NCBI RefSeq assembly: GCF_028716865.1
Contig: NZ_JAQUOY010000004.1
Location: 62,001-126,000, forward strand
Source of the DNA: Candidatus Methylomirabilis sp.
GTDB lineage: Bacteria > Methylomirabilota > Methylomirabilia > Methylomirabilales > Methylomirabilaceae
Length of the DNA stretch: 64,000 nucleotides
Direction of reading: 5' to 3'
The notes beneath the pieces are model-generated. The model searched no databases. It was not told the origin of the DNA and worked only from the letters and a program-made list of their open reading frames with translations. Below are positions 37,589-46,986 of the stretch, piece after piece. The translations under genes were made by a program, and so were the position numbers. The stretch's first letter is position 1. The number at the start of each line of letters is the position of its first letter.

Positions 37589-37798
37589 ACTGCTGCAGCA
37601 TCGTATCTTTGATGTGGGACGACTGGCGAATAAGCGCATTCTGGATATTGGCTGCGGGAGAAACAAACTGTCGGGAGCCATTGGTCTGGATCGGACTCCG
37701 TTCCCGGGCGTGGATGTAGTGTCCAATCTGAACGATGGTCTTCCCTTTGCCGACGAAAGGTTCGAGGTTGTCTACTCTGACCAAGTGCTTAAGCACGT
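37584..37798 (+). repeat. 215-bp direct repeat, left copy (right copy 38711-38925)
   Basis: The left copy matches 38711-38925 at about 95 percent with a constant offset of 1127 bp, beginning at attaaactgc and ending at gcacgt. It covers the 5' part of a methyltransferase gene. The two copies enclose an AT-rich gene absent from the methyltransferase itself, as expected for insertion by single-crossover recombination or a duplication event. Confidence 0.88.
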
Positions 37799-37859
37799 AC
37801 CAGACACATTTTCAGGAGGCACTTTATGGCAATCAGATACTCACAAATACTCAAGATAA
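37584..37859 (+). pseudogene. Truncated first copy of a methyltransferase gene
   Basis: Carries RILDIGCGRNKLSGAIGLDR, DGLPFADERFEVVYSDQVLK, nearly identical to the intact gene at 38741, but after 37798 it departs into unrelated sequence and stops at 37859. The first 215 bp form one arm of the direct repeat. The inserted gene at 37826 begins within its tail. Confidence 0.85.
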
Positions 37860-38653
37860 TAGAGAATGCATTTACGTGCCCCAAGACATCTTTGAGATTA
37901 TTAGCACGTTCGCATCAAATAGAACGAGCAATTCGGTACAACGGTCTACCGGCCACAAAAACTGATGCTCCTCGTGGGGGGCCAATTGACAGTAACGATT
38001 TTTTTAAGTATTGCACCGCGCACAAAAAGGGTCATGGAATTTGGAAGTGGGAGCATTATTTCGATATTTACGATAGACACCTAAATAAGTTCAGGGGAAG
38101 ACCAGTCACCATAATGGAAGTAGGTATTTACAGTGGAGGCAGCCTAGGTATGTGGCGCCACTATTTTGGAGAGCAATGTAAAATCGTCGGCTTAGACATT
38201 GCCAGTGAATGTTCGGTCTATATAGGTCCGTTTGTGGATGTGTACATCGGAAACCAAGGCGATAGAGAGTTCCTCCGCAATACCCTGGATAAATGCGGTG
38301 GTGTCGATGTATTCGTGGATGATGGGAGTCACATCCCGGAGCATCAAATAGTCGGGTTCGAGGAGGTGTTTCAATTTATTCGCCCTGGTGGCGTTTACAT
38401 TTGCGAAGATATTCAGGGAATTCACAACGAATTTATTGAATATGTTTATGGCTTGTCCAAGAGTATTTGTCAAATCCGTTATACCGGTGACAAGGCGAAG
38501 ATCCCCACAAATGCTCTGCAACGTTGGGTTCGATCCATTGAAATCGCGCCATATATTGTAGCTATTGATAAGCATGAAAGGGAGCAAAGCTCCTTATTAA
38601 ATTCTAAATGGGGAACAGAGTGGCAACCATTTTCTGCAAAAGCAACTTTTTGA
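37826..38653 (+). CDS. SAM-dependent methyltransferase, MycE/cephalosporin-hydroxylase-like, in an AT-rich insert
   Basis: 275 residues: YCTAHKKGHGIWKWEHYFDI, TIMEVGIYSGGSLGMWRHYF, IVGLDIASEC, GVDVFVDDGSHIPEHQIVGF, IRPGGVYICEDIQG. This is the pattern of macrolide/sugar O-methyltransferases of the MycE type, with the DDGSH metal-site motif. CAGGAGG lies upstream of the ATG. Base composition is visibly AT-rich compared with both flanks, and the gene is bracketed by the 215-bp repeats, so it is probably a recent arrival. Confidence 0.8.
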   Translation: MAIRYSQILKIIENAFTCPKTSLRLLARSHQIERAIRYNGLPATKTDAPRGGPIDSNDFFKYCTAHKKGHGIWKWEHYFDIYDRHLNKFRGRPVTIMEVGIYSGGSLGMWRHYFGEQCKIVGLDIASECSVYIGPFVDVYIGNQGDREFLRNTLDKCGGVDVFVDDGSHIPEHQIVGFEEVFQFIRPGGVYICEDIQGIHNEFIEYVYGLSKSICQIRYTGDKAKIPTNALQRWVRSIEIAPYIVAIDKHEREQSSLLNSKWGTEWQPFSAKATF

Positions 38654-38710
38654 ATTTCTCCCTTCGAACTTTAACCGGGGGCTACGCAAATTGGAAAAAG
38701 GAACTCTCTG

Positions 38711-38925
38711 ATTAAACTGCTGCAGCATCGTATCTTTGATGTGGGACGACTGGCGGATAAGCGCATTCTGGATATTGGCTGCGGGAGAAACAAGCTGTCG
38801 GGAGCCATTGGTCTGGATCGGACTCCGTTCCTGGGCGTGGATGTAGTGTCCAATCTGAACGATGGTCTTCCTTTTGCCGACGAAGTATTCGAGGTTGTCT
38901 ACTCCGACCAAGTGCTCGAGCACGT
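38711..38925 (+). repeat. 215-bp direct repeat, right copy
   Basis: Right arm of the repeat described at 37584-37798; here it is the natural 5' end of the intact methyltransferase gene. The upstream junction (38654-38710) is unrelated to the sequence upstream of the left copy except for a few bases. Confidence 0.88.
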
Positions 38926-39283
38926 TTCAAATCTGATCGGGCTAATCGAGGAGATCCACCGTATCCTCATACCAGGTGGGATGATGGTTGCCCATGTTCC
39001 GTATTTCAGGTCGAGCTGGGCTACTATCGATCCGACGCATGTGCGACAATTCACGCTGAATTCTCTCGACTATTTCGTTAGGGGGACGTACGAGTATGAG
39101 GGGTATAGATTCTCGAACACCGCTTTTTCACGGGTCGAGCGCTATCTGGACTGGAACTATCCGTCCTCGCTGCTGCGATTCGTATTCACCGGCCTAGCGC
39201 GGAGGTGGCCGTACAGGTTTGAGAACTCGATACTGTCTTTCATTTATCCGTTCGAGAGTATGACGTTTGTCCTCACAAAATGA
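38741..39283 (+). CDS. Class I SAM-dependent methyltransferase (intact copy)
   Basis: 180 residues from GTG 38741: RILDIGCGRNKLSGAIGLDR, DGLPFADEVFEVVYSDQVLE, HRILIPGGMMVAHVPYF, then DPTHVRQFTLNSLDYF. Methyltransf_11-like. The frame is open further upstream with plausible sequence (LIKLLQHRIFDVGRLADKR), so the true start may be up to ~11 codons earlier at a non-standard codon; no clear ribosome site decides this. It overlaps the next gene by 4 bp. Substrate unknown, glycan by context. Confidence 0.75.
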   Translation: MGRLADKRILDIGCGRNKLSGAIGLDRTPFLGVDVVSNLNDGLPFADEVFEVVYSDQVLEHVSNLIGLIEEIHRILIPGGMMVAHVPYFRSSWATIDPTHVRQFTLNSLDYFVRGTYEYEGYRFSNTAFSRVERYLDWNYPSSLLRFVFTGLARRWPYRFENSILSFIYPFESMTFVLTK

Positions 39284-40368
39284 CGCAAGGCGTCTTGGCG
39301 AAAAACTCCAGTATCTTGACGGTTGCCACAGTCGATTATCTTCCTCAAGCAGTCGCAACGCTAAGGAGCGCCTATCGACAGAGCCCGCGCTCTTCCTTTC
39401 ACCTCTTCGCCGTTGACGCAACAGCAGATACTATTGCTGATCTGCGCCGACTTCTCGGAAACGATGCCACATGGATCTGCGTTTTCGGTCCGAATGATCT
39501 TGGGCCAGAGCGTGCCGGATTCCTTGGGGTATTCAATCAATACAATGCTGTTGAACTGTGCTGCTTAGCAAAATACGTCGGCATCTCGCACGTGTTGCGC
39601 GACCCATCGGCAGGAAATGTGTGTATTTTCGCAGATGCGGATACGCTGTTCCTCGGCGATGTGCATGAACCAATCGAAGCGATGGGGGAACGCGCCGTAC
39701 TCTTGACGCCGCATTACATGGGTCCGTCCAACGATATCTTAGAGCATGACACGATGATGCACGGTTGGATCAACGCGGGGTTTCTCGCGTTTCGCCGGAG
39801 TCATCCTGGTACCTGGCGTATCCTCGATTGGTTGATTAACCGAGTTTCCCGACGGGGATTCTTCGCCCCCCAATATGGTCTCAGTTGTGATCAGACATGG
39901 CTTTCAGCGATGCCGGTGCTGTTTCACGACCTGACATATGTAAGTAGGCATCGTGGTCTAAATGTTGGCTATTGGAATCTAAGTGAGCGACCACTTGCGC
40001 GGTCCGGAAAAGCTATCTTAGCCGGCGATAGTCCTCTCCTGTTATTTCACTTCAGTGGATTTGACTGGACGCACTCGAAGCGCTTATCGAAACACTCAGA
40101 ATGTCCTGTACCGCCTGGTTCGATTTTGGAGGAACTCTGTCAACTCTACCTGTCCGAACTCAACGACGTCGCAGATCTCGAGGTGGAGATCAAGGGACTT
40201 GAGACATTCGCGTGTTCGAAGGCGGACTTAATTGAAAGGATCCATGTCGGGTCTCTCCGCAACGGGGTAAATATCGTTACACCCACGACAGAGCTCGGTT
40301 TTTTTTCCAGAGTGGGCGGAAAAATAGATTCTCTGTTTCGCAAGACTATAGCCTGGCGTGGCAGGTGA
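39280..40368 (+). CDS. GT8-like glycosyltransferase (DXD-containing)
   Basis: 362 residues. SILTVATVDYLPQAVATLRS, LCCLAKYVGISHVLRD, the metal-binding NVCIFADADTLFLGDV (DAD near residue 120), HGWINAGFLAFRRS, CDQTWLSAMP and LFHFSGFDW. The order matches GT-A retaining transferases such as GT8 or nucleotide-diphospho-sugar transferases. The ATG overlaps the methyltransferase stop (ATGA). Family assignment is by motif, not certain. Confidence 0.72.
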   Translation: MTQGVLAKNSSILTVATVDYLPQAVATLRSAYRQSPRSSFHLFAVDATADTIADLRRLLGNDATWICVFGPNDLGPERAGFLGVFNQYNAVELCCLAKYVGISHVLRDPSAGNVCIFADADTLFLGDVHEPIEAMGERAVLLTPHYMGPSNDILEHDTMMHGWINAGFLAFRRSHPGTWRILDWLINRVSRRGFFAPQYGLSCDQTWLSAMPVLFHDLTYVSRHRGLNVGYWNLSERPLARSGKAILAGDSPLLLFHFSGFDWTHSKRLSKHSECPVPPGSILEELCQLYLSELNDVADLEVEIKGLETFACSKADLIERIHVGSLRNGVNIVTPTTELGFFSRVGGKIDSLFRKTIAWRGR

Positions 40369-41439
40369 GCATGGCGAGTAGGCAATTCCAAATTGGCAGA
40401 CATGAAATCGGCGGCAGTAAACGCTGCTTCATGATCGGCGAGGTTGCGCAGGCGCATGATGGAAGCCTCGGCATGGCGCACGTGTTCATTGATGCAATTG
40501 CGGCTGGCGGCGCAGACGCCGTGAAGTTCCAGACACATATCGCCGAAGCGGAAAGCTCGCCAGATGAGCCATGGCGGATGCGTTTCAGCACCCAGGATGC
40601 TTCTCGCTTTGCTTACTGGGAGCGGATGGAATTTCGCGAGGATCAATGGGTCGGCCTTAAGGAACACGCGGAGCAAAAGGGTCTTGTTTTTCTCAGCTCA
40701 CCCTTTTCAGAGCAGGCGGTTGACCTGTTAGATCGAATCGGGATGCCGGCGTGGAAGATCGCATCGGGTGAGGTGAGCAATCCGCCACTGCTTGAGCGCA
40801 TCGTGCAGACAGGAAGGCCGATTTTGCTTTCGACCGGCATGAGTCCGCTTTCGGAAATAGACCGCGTGGTGAATTGGTGTAAATCTCGATCCTACCCAGT
40901 GGCGGTCATGCAGTGCAGTTCCAGTTATCCTACCCCTCCAGAAAGGCTTGGGCTGAATTTACTTGCTGAGTATCGTGAGCGCTATGCTTGCCCCGTCGGT
41001 CTCTCTGATCATTCGGGGATGATCTTTGCAGGCCTCGCCGCTACTACTCTCGGAGCAGACCTTCTAGAGGTGCACGTGACCTTAAGTAGGGAAATGTTTG
41101 GCCCGGATGTCATCGCGTCGCTGACCACTTGCGAGTTGGCACAACTGGTCGAGGGCGTACGGTTTATCGAACAGGCTCGGGCCTGTCCGATCGACAAGGA
41201 CGCTATTGAGCCGAACGTAAAGAAACTACGGAACAATTTTCACCAAGAGTCTTTTTGCGACCCAGGATTTGCCCGTTGGAACACGGCTGGAGCGGAAGCA
41301 CCTAGCTGCGAAGAAGCCAGGAACAGGGATTCCTGCAGATCAAATCGACCTGGTTGTTGGCTGCCGCCTTGTTACAGAGGTCAGGCGTGGACGAATGCTG
41401 AAGACTGAAGATCTTTGCTCGGCCGAAGAAGATGACTGA
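40365..41439 (+). pseudogene. Full-length NeuB-type synthase (third copy), SAF domain put out of frame by a 1-base insertion
   Basis: The catalytic barrel is intact: CFMIGEVAQAHDGSLGMAH, ADAVKFQTHIAEAE, FLSSPFSEQAVDLL, WKIASGEVSNPPLL, LSTGMSPLSEIDRV, CSSSYPTPPE, GLSDHSG and LLEVHVTLSREMFGPD. After LRNNF a T-run (41237-41240) shifts the frame; the original frame goes on as nonsense to 41408, while the +1 frame reads TKSLFATQDLPVGTRLERKH and LAAKKPGTGIPADQIDLVVG to a TGA at 41437-41439, a perfect SAF domain. Removing one T restores a ~357-residue NeuB/LegI/SpsE. It may be a sequencing error or a real mutation. Confidence 0.85.
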
Positions 41440-41509
41440 CGCGCGAGGAACTGGCCGAATCCCGTTGACGCACAATCCTGGACGCTCCTTCTTCTATATC
41501 TGAAGACCG

Positions 41510-42808
41510 ATGCGGCAAGCGCTTAGACTCGCCAAGCTAAGTTTCAAGATGATCTTCGTCATCGTGCTTTTCGGCCAATTCGGCCTTAGTGCTATGGCTT
41601 ATTACCTGCACGTCGCTCATCCGGCATGGCCCTTTTGGATTACGCTCTATGCCGTTTCTGGGGTACTTGCGCTCGTGCATATCCCACAACACAAGCCAAC
41701 CATCCTAGATTTATACTTTTGCGCCTTCATTGGATACGTCACTATAAGCTTCTTTATGCTTGGAGAAAGTAGCCAGCCTGAATTTGCGCAACGAATCATA
41801 CTGCGAATTATTGCGCCCTATCTGACCGGTCGGATGATCGGCAGACATGCTCCGCTTTCTTTATTCAGTGGTCTACAAGTTCTATCGCTTCTATACCTAT
41901 TGCTGATAGGAGTGGAACTGGTTCGAGATCCAGATTTATTTCAGTCTGACAGGCTGTATCTCTTTACCGCTGACGATTGGGACAGAACCGGCGGCGACCC
42001 GACCAGCTTTAACATTGGAACCACGCTCGGCACCGCCTGGATTGCAGCCTTTGCTTATTGCACTTATAAGGGGGAGCAGTATGGCGTCCCCGTAGTTTTC
42101 CGCGCTCGACCCTGGCTGTTCGCGGTTGAAGTTGGTTTTCCCGTGGTATTGTTGTGGATCGGGTCTCGTGCCAGTGTTGTTTCGATAGTGCTGTCTGCTA
42201 TCATTCTTCCTAGTTTTACTTCTCGGATATTTACCCTAAGGAAGGTCGGTTGGTTGGTAATAACCATTGCGGCGTTACTTGTCTTTTACGCTTACCTCCC
42301 CGAAGAGAGAAGGTGGCTAATTGATGACATTGTAGTCGCTACCCCGGGAGGTTCAGTGTTCGAGCGGCTGGTGCAACTAAGCGACGCGGGGCGGCTTTTC
42401 CTGGAGTCCCCCCTCTTCGGGATTGGCGCAACAAATTTTGGATTACGATATTCCGGCCAACCGGCTGAGTTCGGGTCCCCCCACTCTCTCTTTGCGCAAG
42501 TACTCGTTGAGTATGGACTCGTCGGCGCAGGCCTACTGGCTTTGCTGCTTGTAAAGATTATTCGCACGTTCTCACGGCAGATGCGATCTCAAGACTACCG
42601 CGCGCGCCCTGCTGCGTGGGGCTTGTTTGGCATATGGATGTTCGTGCTCATCCAAGCTCAATTTATTGGTAATTTGTTCTATGATTACCATGTGTTTATG
42701 CTCACAGGCTTGTTTATTTCTTGCTTGCATAACGGGGACCGATGGGCGACTCAATTGAATCTGACTCAAGCACGCACAGTAGCGATAAAGCACGCTTTGA
42801 AGGAGTGA
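41510..42808 (+). CDS. wzy: O-antigen polymerase-like integral membrane protein (Wzy)
   Basis: 432 residues with about 10-12 hydrophobic helices and a periplasmic loop carrying ESPLFGIGATNFGLRY, GSPHSLFAQVLVEYGLVGAG, the Wzy_C-type signature with a conserved His. Such proteins polymerise lipid-linked repeat units at the periplasmic face. It sits alone between the frameshifted NeuB and a DegT aminotransferase gene. Ligase versus polymerase cannot be told by sequence, but a second, ligase-like protein lies at 52.6 kb. Confidence 0.82.
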   Translation: MRQALRLAKLSFKMIFVIVLFGQFGLSAMAYYLHVAHPAWPFWITLYAVSGVLALVHIPQHKPTILDLYFCAFIGYVTISFFMLGESSQPEFAQRIILRIIAPYLTGRMIGRHAPLSLFSGLQVLSLLYLLLIGVELVRDPDLFQSDRLYLFTADDWDRTGGDPTSFNIGTTLGTAWIAAFAYCTYKGEQYGVPVVFRARPWLFAVEVGFPVVLLWIGSRASVVSIVLSAIILPSFTSRIFTLRKVGWLVITIAALLVFYAYLPEERRWLIDDIVVATPGGSVFERLVQLSDAGRLFLESPLFGIGATNFGLRYSGQPAEFGSPHSLFAQVLVEYGLVGAGLLALLLVKIIRTFSRQMRSQDYRARPAAWGLFGIWMFVLIQAQFIGNLFYDYHVFMLTGLFISCLHNGDRWATQLNLTQARTVAIKHALKE

Positions 42809-42853
42809 TTCCAGTCTGTCTCAAAACTGCACGCTAACTACAGGTACTCAAAC

Positions 42854-43975
42854 TTGAACAATTTTATCCCAGTCAATGAACCTCTACTTGACGGTAACGA
42901 AAAGAAATATCTTAACGAGTGTATCGACAGTGGTTGGATATCTTCGGAAGGGCCATTTGTCGAGCGGCTCGAGCGGGATTTTTCCGCCCGTGTGGGCCGA
43001 CGGTTCGGAATCGCGGTAGCCAACGGTTCCGTGGCACTTGATGCTGCAGTGAAGGCGCTTGATCTCGGGTCCGGCGATGAGGTAATTATCCCTGCCTTTA
43101 CCATCATTTCGTGCGCTGCTGCGATTGTGCGGGCGGGCGCAATACCTGTTCTTGTGGACTGCGAACCGGACACATGGAACATGGACGTGGACGAGGTTGA
43201 GCGGAAGATCACTCCACGCACCCGGGCCGTGATGGCTGTGCACATCTATGGGCTGCCGGTAGACATGGATGCCTTGCTGGCCATCACACAGCCTCGTGGC
43301 ATCAAGGTGATCGAGGATGCCGCCGAAGCCCACGGTCAGACCTGCCGTGGCCGCCCATGTGGCAGCTTTGGCGAAATGAGCACCTTTAGCTTTTATCCCA
43401 ACAAGCACGTGACCACCGGCGAGGGTGGAATTATTGTGACTGATGATGAAGGGCTTGCAGAGCGCTGCCGCAGTTTGCGTAATCTTTGTTTCACACCAGG
43501 CAGGCGCTTTATCCACGAAGAGTTGGGCTGGAACTTTCGCATGTCCAATCTGCAAGCCGCACTTGGCTGCGCTCAGCTTGAACGGCTGGATATATTTATC
43601 ACACGCAAGCGACAAATGGGCCGCCGCTATGACGAGTTGCTGGCAGATGTATCGGGTATCCAGAGGCCGTTGGCTCAAGCAGCATGGGCTACAAATATTT
43701 ACTGGGTGTATGGCCTGGTGCTTGATGACGCGGTGCCCTTCGATGCAGATGAAGCGATTCGGCGACTCGCTGCACTAGGGATCGGATGCCGACCGTTCTT
43801 CTGGCCCATGCATGAGCAACCGGTGTTGAAGCGAATGGGTCTATTTGCGAGAGATAGTCATCTCGTGTCAGAACGGTTGGCACGGCGCGGTTTTTACTTG
43901 CCGAGCGGCCTTGCGCTTACTCAATCGCAAATTGAGCGCGTTGCCGATGCCGTAAGACGGATGATGGCGGGATGA
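42854..43975 (+). CDS. DegT/DnrJ/EryC1 family PLP-dependent sugar aminotransferase
   Basis: 373 residues: FIPVNEPLLDGNEKKYL, SGWISSEGPFVERLE, ANGSVALDAAVKAL, VIEDAAEAHGQ, and the PLP-binding Lys in FYPNKHVTTGEGG (near residue 185), with WNFRMSNLQAALGCAQL. The N terminus is typical of GDP-perosamine synthase-like enzymes, which aminate GDP-4-keto-6-deoxymannose, but UDP-sugar substrates remain possible. Start TTG 42854. The methyltransferase gene after it overlaps by 4 bp. Confidence 0.87.
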   Translation: MNNFIPVNEPLLDGNEKKYLNECIDSGWISSEGPFVERLERDFSARVGRRFGIAVANGSVALDAAVKALDLGSGDEVIIPAFTIISCAAAIVRAGAIPVLVDCEPDTWNMDVDEVERKITPRTRAVMAVHIYGLPVDMDALLAITQPRGIKVIEDAAEAHGQTCRGRPCGSFGEMSTFSFYPNKHVTTGEGGIIVTDDEGLAERCRSLRNLCFTPGRRFIHEELGWNFRMSNLQAALGCAQLERLDIFITRKRQMGRRYDELLADVSGIQRPLAQAAWATNIYWVYGLVLDDAVPFDADEAIRRLAALGIGCRPFFWPMHEQPVLKRMGLFARDSHLVSERLARRGFYLPSGLALTQSQIERVADAVRRMMAG

Positions 43976-44739
43976 ACGTATTCGCAGGTTATGCCCGCTA
44001 TTACGATCTCCTCTATCGTGATAAACCTTATGGGGAAGAGGCAGAGTACGTTCGTCGTTTGATCTTAGCACGTGTTCCCAAGGCTTCCGTTATCGTGGAG
44101 CTGGGCTGTGGGACTGGTGCCCATGCGGAGCATCTGGCGCGTACCGGCATGGAGGTGAGTGGTGCCGATGTGAGCGAATGGATGCTGGAGCGTGCCGTAG
44201 CGCGGCGTGCCGCCATATCAAAGGACGTAGCGCAGCGTCTGCATTTCTGCCGTGGCGATGTGCGAGATGTCAGGTTGGCTGTGCGGGCGGATGCAGTGAT
44301 TTCGTTGTTTCACGTCATGAGCTACCAATCGGAAAATGCGGATCTCCAAGCGATGTTCTCTACCGCCCGTGAGCATTTGAGGCCCGGAGGGGTATTCATC
44401 TTCGATGTCTGGTATGGGCCGGCAGTCCTTGCAGAGCGGCCCGCAGTACGTGTGAAAGAGCTCGAGGACGATGAAGTGAAAATAACCAGGATTGCCCAGC
44501 CCACAATGCACCCGAGTCGAAATCTGGTTGACGTGCATTATCGTATTATCGCTTGCGAGAAGAGGACGGGGTATTCCTCGGAAACTGAGGAAACGCATCG
44601 GATGCGTTACCTTTTCTCTCCTGAGGTCGAGTTGCTGGCAACACATGCGGGATTGAGCGTTATCGATGCACATGAGTGGATGAGCGGTCGAGCCCCCGGT
44701 TTTGACACGTGGGGTGTCTGTTTTGTGTGTCAGGCATGA
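43972..44739 (+). CDS. Class I SAM-dependent methyltransferase
   Basis: 255 residues: YARYYDLLYRDKPYGEEAEY, VIVELGCGTGAHAEHLARTG, GADVSEWMLERA, ISLFHVMSYQ, HLRPGGVFIFDVWYGPAV. Similar to methyltransferases of deoxyaminosugars (N,N- or N-methyltransferase type, Methyltransf_25). Its ATGA overlap with the aminotransferase gene suggests that it methylates the amino group made there, or a nearby hydroxyl (inference). Confidence 0.82.
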   Translation: MNVFAGYARYYDLLYRDKPYGEEAEYVRRLILARVPKASVIVELGCGTGAHAEHLARTGMEVSGADVSEWMLERAVARRAAISKDVAQRLHFCRGDVRDVRLAVRADAVISLFHVMSYQSENADLQAMFSTAREHLRPGGVFIFDVWYGPAVLAERPAVRVKELEDDEVKITRIAQPTMHPSRNLVDVHYRIIACEKRTGYSSETEETHRMRYLFSPEVELLATHAGLSVIDAHEWMSGRAPGFDTWGVCFVCQA

Positions 44740-45923
44740 AGCGGATTGGCATTCTCTTGGGAAGTGATCCAGGTAGTGGTGGCGGGTTTCAATACAGTCT
44801 GACCATGCTGGAGGCGCTTTCGGCGTTGCCACGCGAGCGCTATGGGATAGTTGCCGCTTTCTTCAACCCAGCATGGCGGGTATATGTCGAACCGTTCAAG
44901 TTGCGGATCCTGCCCCTTGGTTCTCGGGGCTGTGAGCCCTTCACCCTGGGCAGGATTTGGCGCATCGCCTGTCTGCCTATCAGTCCGTGGAAAGCAGTGC
45001 TTTGGCGATTGGATCCGGTTGTGCGAGCGATGTGGAAAGAGAGCTGTGACCTTTGGGTTTTCCCGTCTAATGACCATTGGAGCTATTTGTCGCCAGTTCC
45101 GGCGCTGGTTACCATCCATGATCTGATGCATCGTTATGAGCCACAGTTTCCAGAGGTTTCCCGATGGGGGCGCTATTTTTTCAGGGAATATCGTTTTCGC
45201 AATATCTGTCGTTTTGCAATGGCGGTATTGGTCGATTCCGAGATGGGGAAAAAGCAGGTAATGGAGTCCTATAGACTGAGGTCGGACAAGCTATTTCCCC
45301 TGCCATACTTGCCCCCGCGCTATGTGTTTGATTCTCTACCCTCCGCCGATTTCGACAAGCGGTATCCATTGCCGGCGCGCTTCCTTTTTTATCCGGCACA
45401 ATTCTGGGCACATAAAAATCATGACAGACTACTTCAAGCAGTAGCAATCGTTCGACGTTCATACCCGGATATCTTTCTGGTATTGGCAGGGCCCAAACGC
45501 TACAAGTACTCAACGCTTATTCAACGTGTCGCTGACCTGGGGCTTAGTGAGCACGTGATTTTTACCGGCTATGTTCCCGATGCTGACCTGCCGGAATTCT
45601 ATCGACGAGCGCGGGCGTTGGTGATGCCGACTTTTTTCGGGCCGACCAATATTCCGCCACTGGAAGCGTTCGCGTTGGGGTGCCCGGTAGCTATTTCAGG
45701 TATATATGGTATTCCCGAACAGACCGGCGATGCAGCCCTGCTGTTCGATCCAGGGTCGGTGGAGGATATCGCCATGGCTATTGAGCGATTATGGAAGGAC
45801 GATTGGCTTTGCGAACAATTGCGTGCCAAAGGCTACGCGCGTTCCGGAATATGGCGACAAGTCGACTTCAACAGAAGCTTGCAAGGCGTGATCGATAAGC
45901 TACTTGATTGTAGGGCGTCTTAA
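44736..45923 (+). CDS. GT4 family glycosyltransferase
   Basis: About 395 residues: MKRIGILLGSDPGSGGGFQY, TIHDLMHRYEPQFPE, AVLVDSEMGKKQVMESY, FYPAQFWAHKNHDRLLQAV, VMPTFFGPTNIPPLEAFALG and GDAALLFDP. Standard GT-B retaining transferase. The ATG overlaps the methyltransferase stop (ATGA), making a three-gene unit of aminotransferase, methyltransferase and transferase, as if building and adding one methylated aminosugar. Confidence 0.86.
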   Translation: MKRIGILLGSDPGSGGGFQYSLTMLEALSALPRERYGIVAAFFNPAWRVYVEPFKLRILPLGSRGCEPFTLGRIWRIACLPISPWKAVLWRLDPVVRAMWKESCDLWVFPSNDHWSYLSPVPALVTIHDLMHRYEPQFPEVSRWGRYFFREYRFRNICRFAMAVLVDSEMGKKQVMESYRLRSDKLFPLPYLPPRYVFDSLPSADFDKRYPLPARFLFYPAQFWAHKNHDRLLQAVAIVRRSYPDIFLVLAGPKRYKYSTLIQRVADLGLSEHVIFTGYVPDADLPEFYRRARALVMPTFFGPTNIPPLEAFALGCPVAISGIYGIPEQTGDAALLFDPGSVEDIAMAIERLWKDDWLCEQLRAKGYARSGIWRQVDFNRSLQGVIDKLLDCRAS

Positions 45924-45958
45924 GCAGGCGCATCCGAGCGGCGAGGCGAGGGTCGAAG

Positions 45959-46984
45959 ATGTTCTCTAAACAGAAGCTCCTGATCACCGGCGGCACAGGG
46001 ACCTTCGGTAATGCAGTTCTCCGAAGATTCCAGGACACAGATATTGAAGAAATCCGCATTTTTAGTCGAGACGAGAAGAAGCAGGACGACATGCGGCGAG
46101 CGATGAAGAACCAGAAGATCCGGTTCTGTCTCGGCAACGTACGGGATTACGACAGCATCGCCTCGGCAATGCAGGGCATTGACTACATCTTTCACGCCGC
46201 TGCGCTCAAGCAGGTGCCCTCCTGCGAGTTCTTTCCTCTCGAGGCCATTCGCACTAACACTCTCGGCGCAGAAAATGTCATGAATGCGGCGCTCGCCTGC
46301 GGCGTGAAGAATATGATTGTGCTGAGTACCGATAAGGCTGTCTATCCGATCAACGCCATGGGTATGTGCAAAGCGCTCATGGAAAAACTCATGATCGCCA
46401 AGGCCCGCGTGTATAGCAATTCACGGACCATCTTCTGTGGCGTCCGTTATGGTAACGTAATGGCCTCGCGGGGCTCGGTAATCCCGCTTTTCATCAATCA
46501 GATCCTCGCCGGCCAGCCCCTGACCATTACCGATCCCAACATGACGCGGTTCATGATGACGATTGAAGACGCGGTCGATCTGGTGCTCTATGCATTCCAG
46601 AATGGCCAACCGGGCGACATGTTCGTGCAGAAGTCTCCGGCCTGCACAATAAGCACTTTGGCAGAGGCGCTCCTGAAGTTGTTCGATGCGAAGAATGAGG
46701 TCCGGATTATCGGCACGCGGCACGGTGAGAAGCTCTACGAGACGCTGTTGACCCGGGAGGAGATGGCGAAGGCGGAAGACCTCGGCGGTTACTATCGCAT
46801 ACCAGCCGATATCCGAGATCTCAATTACGCCTGTTACTTCACTGAGGGGGACGCGAAAGTCTCACCGCTAGAGGATTACAACTCACATAACACGCGTCGG
46901 CTCGATGTAGACGGAACCATCGACTTGTTGTGCAAACTCGAGATCCTCAACGAGGCGCTGGAGCAGCGAAAGAGAGCGCGTTAG
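45959..46984 (+). CDS. fnlA: UDP-GlcNAc 4,6-dehydratase/5-epimerase (first step of UDP-L-FucNAc synthesis)
   Basis: 341 residues: KLLITGGTGTFGNAVLRRF, IFSRDEKKQDDMRRA, FHAAALKQVPSCEFFP, VLSTDKAVYPINAMGMCKAL. The replacement of YxxxK by MxxxK (MGMCK) is a family trait of CapE/WbjB/FnlA enzymes. It is the first of three consecutive genes in the order FnlA-FnlB-FnlC, which together make UDP-N-acetyl-L-fucosamine. Confidence 0.9.
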   Translation: MFSKQKLLITGGTGTFGNAVLRRFQDTDIEEIRIFSRDEKKQDDMRRAMKNQKIRFCLGNVRDYDSIASAMQGIDYIFHAAALKQVPSCEFFPLEAIRTNTLGAENVMNAALACGVKNMIVLSTDKAVYPINAMGMCKALMEKLMIAKARVYSNSRTIFCGVRYGNVMASRGSVIPLFINQILAGQPLTITDPNMTRFMMTIEDAVDLVLYAFQNGQPGDMFVQKSPACTISTLAEALLKLFDAKNEVRIIGTRHGEKLYETLLTREEMAKAEDLGGYYRIPADIRDLNYACYFTEGDAKVSPLEDYNSHNTRRLDVDGTIDLLCKLEILNEALEQRKRAR

Positions 46985-46986
46985 AG

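Noticed and set aside
37584-38925. Insertion sequence or composite transposon carrying the AT-rich methyltransferase
   Set aside because: No transposase frame, no terminal inverted repeats and no short target duplication; the flanking repeats are parts of a host-locus gene.
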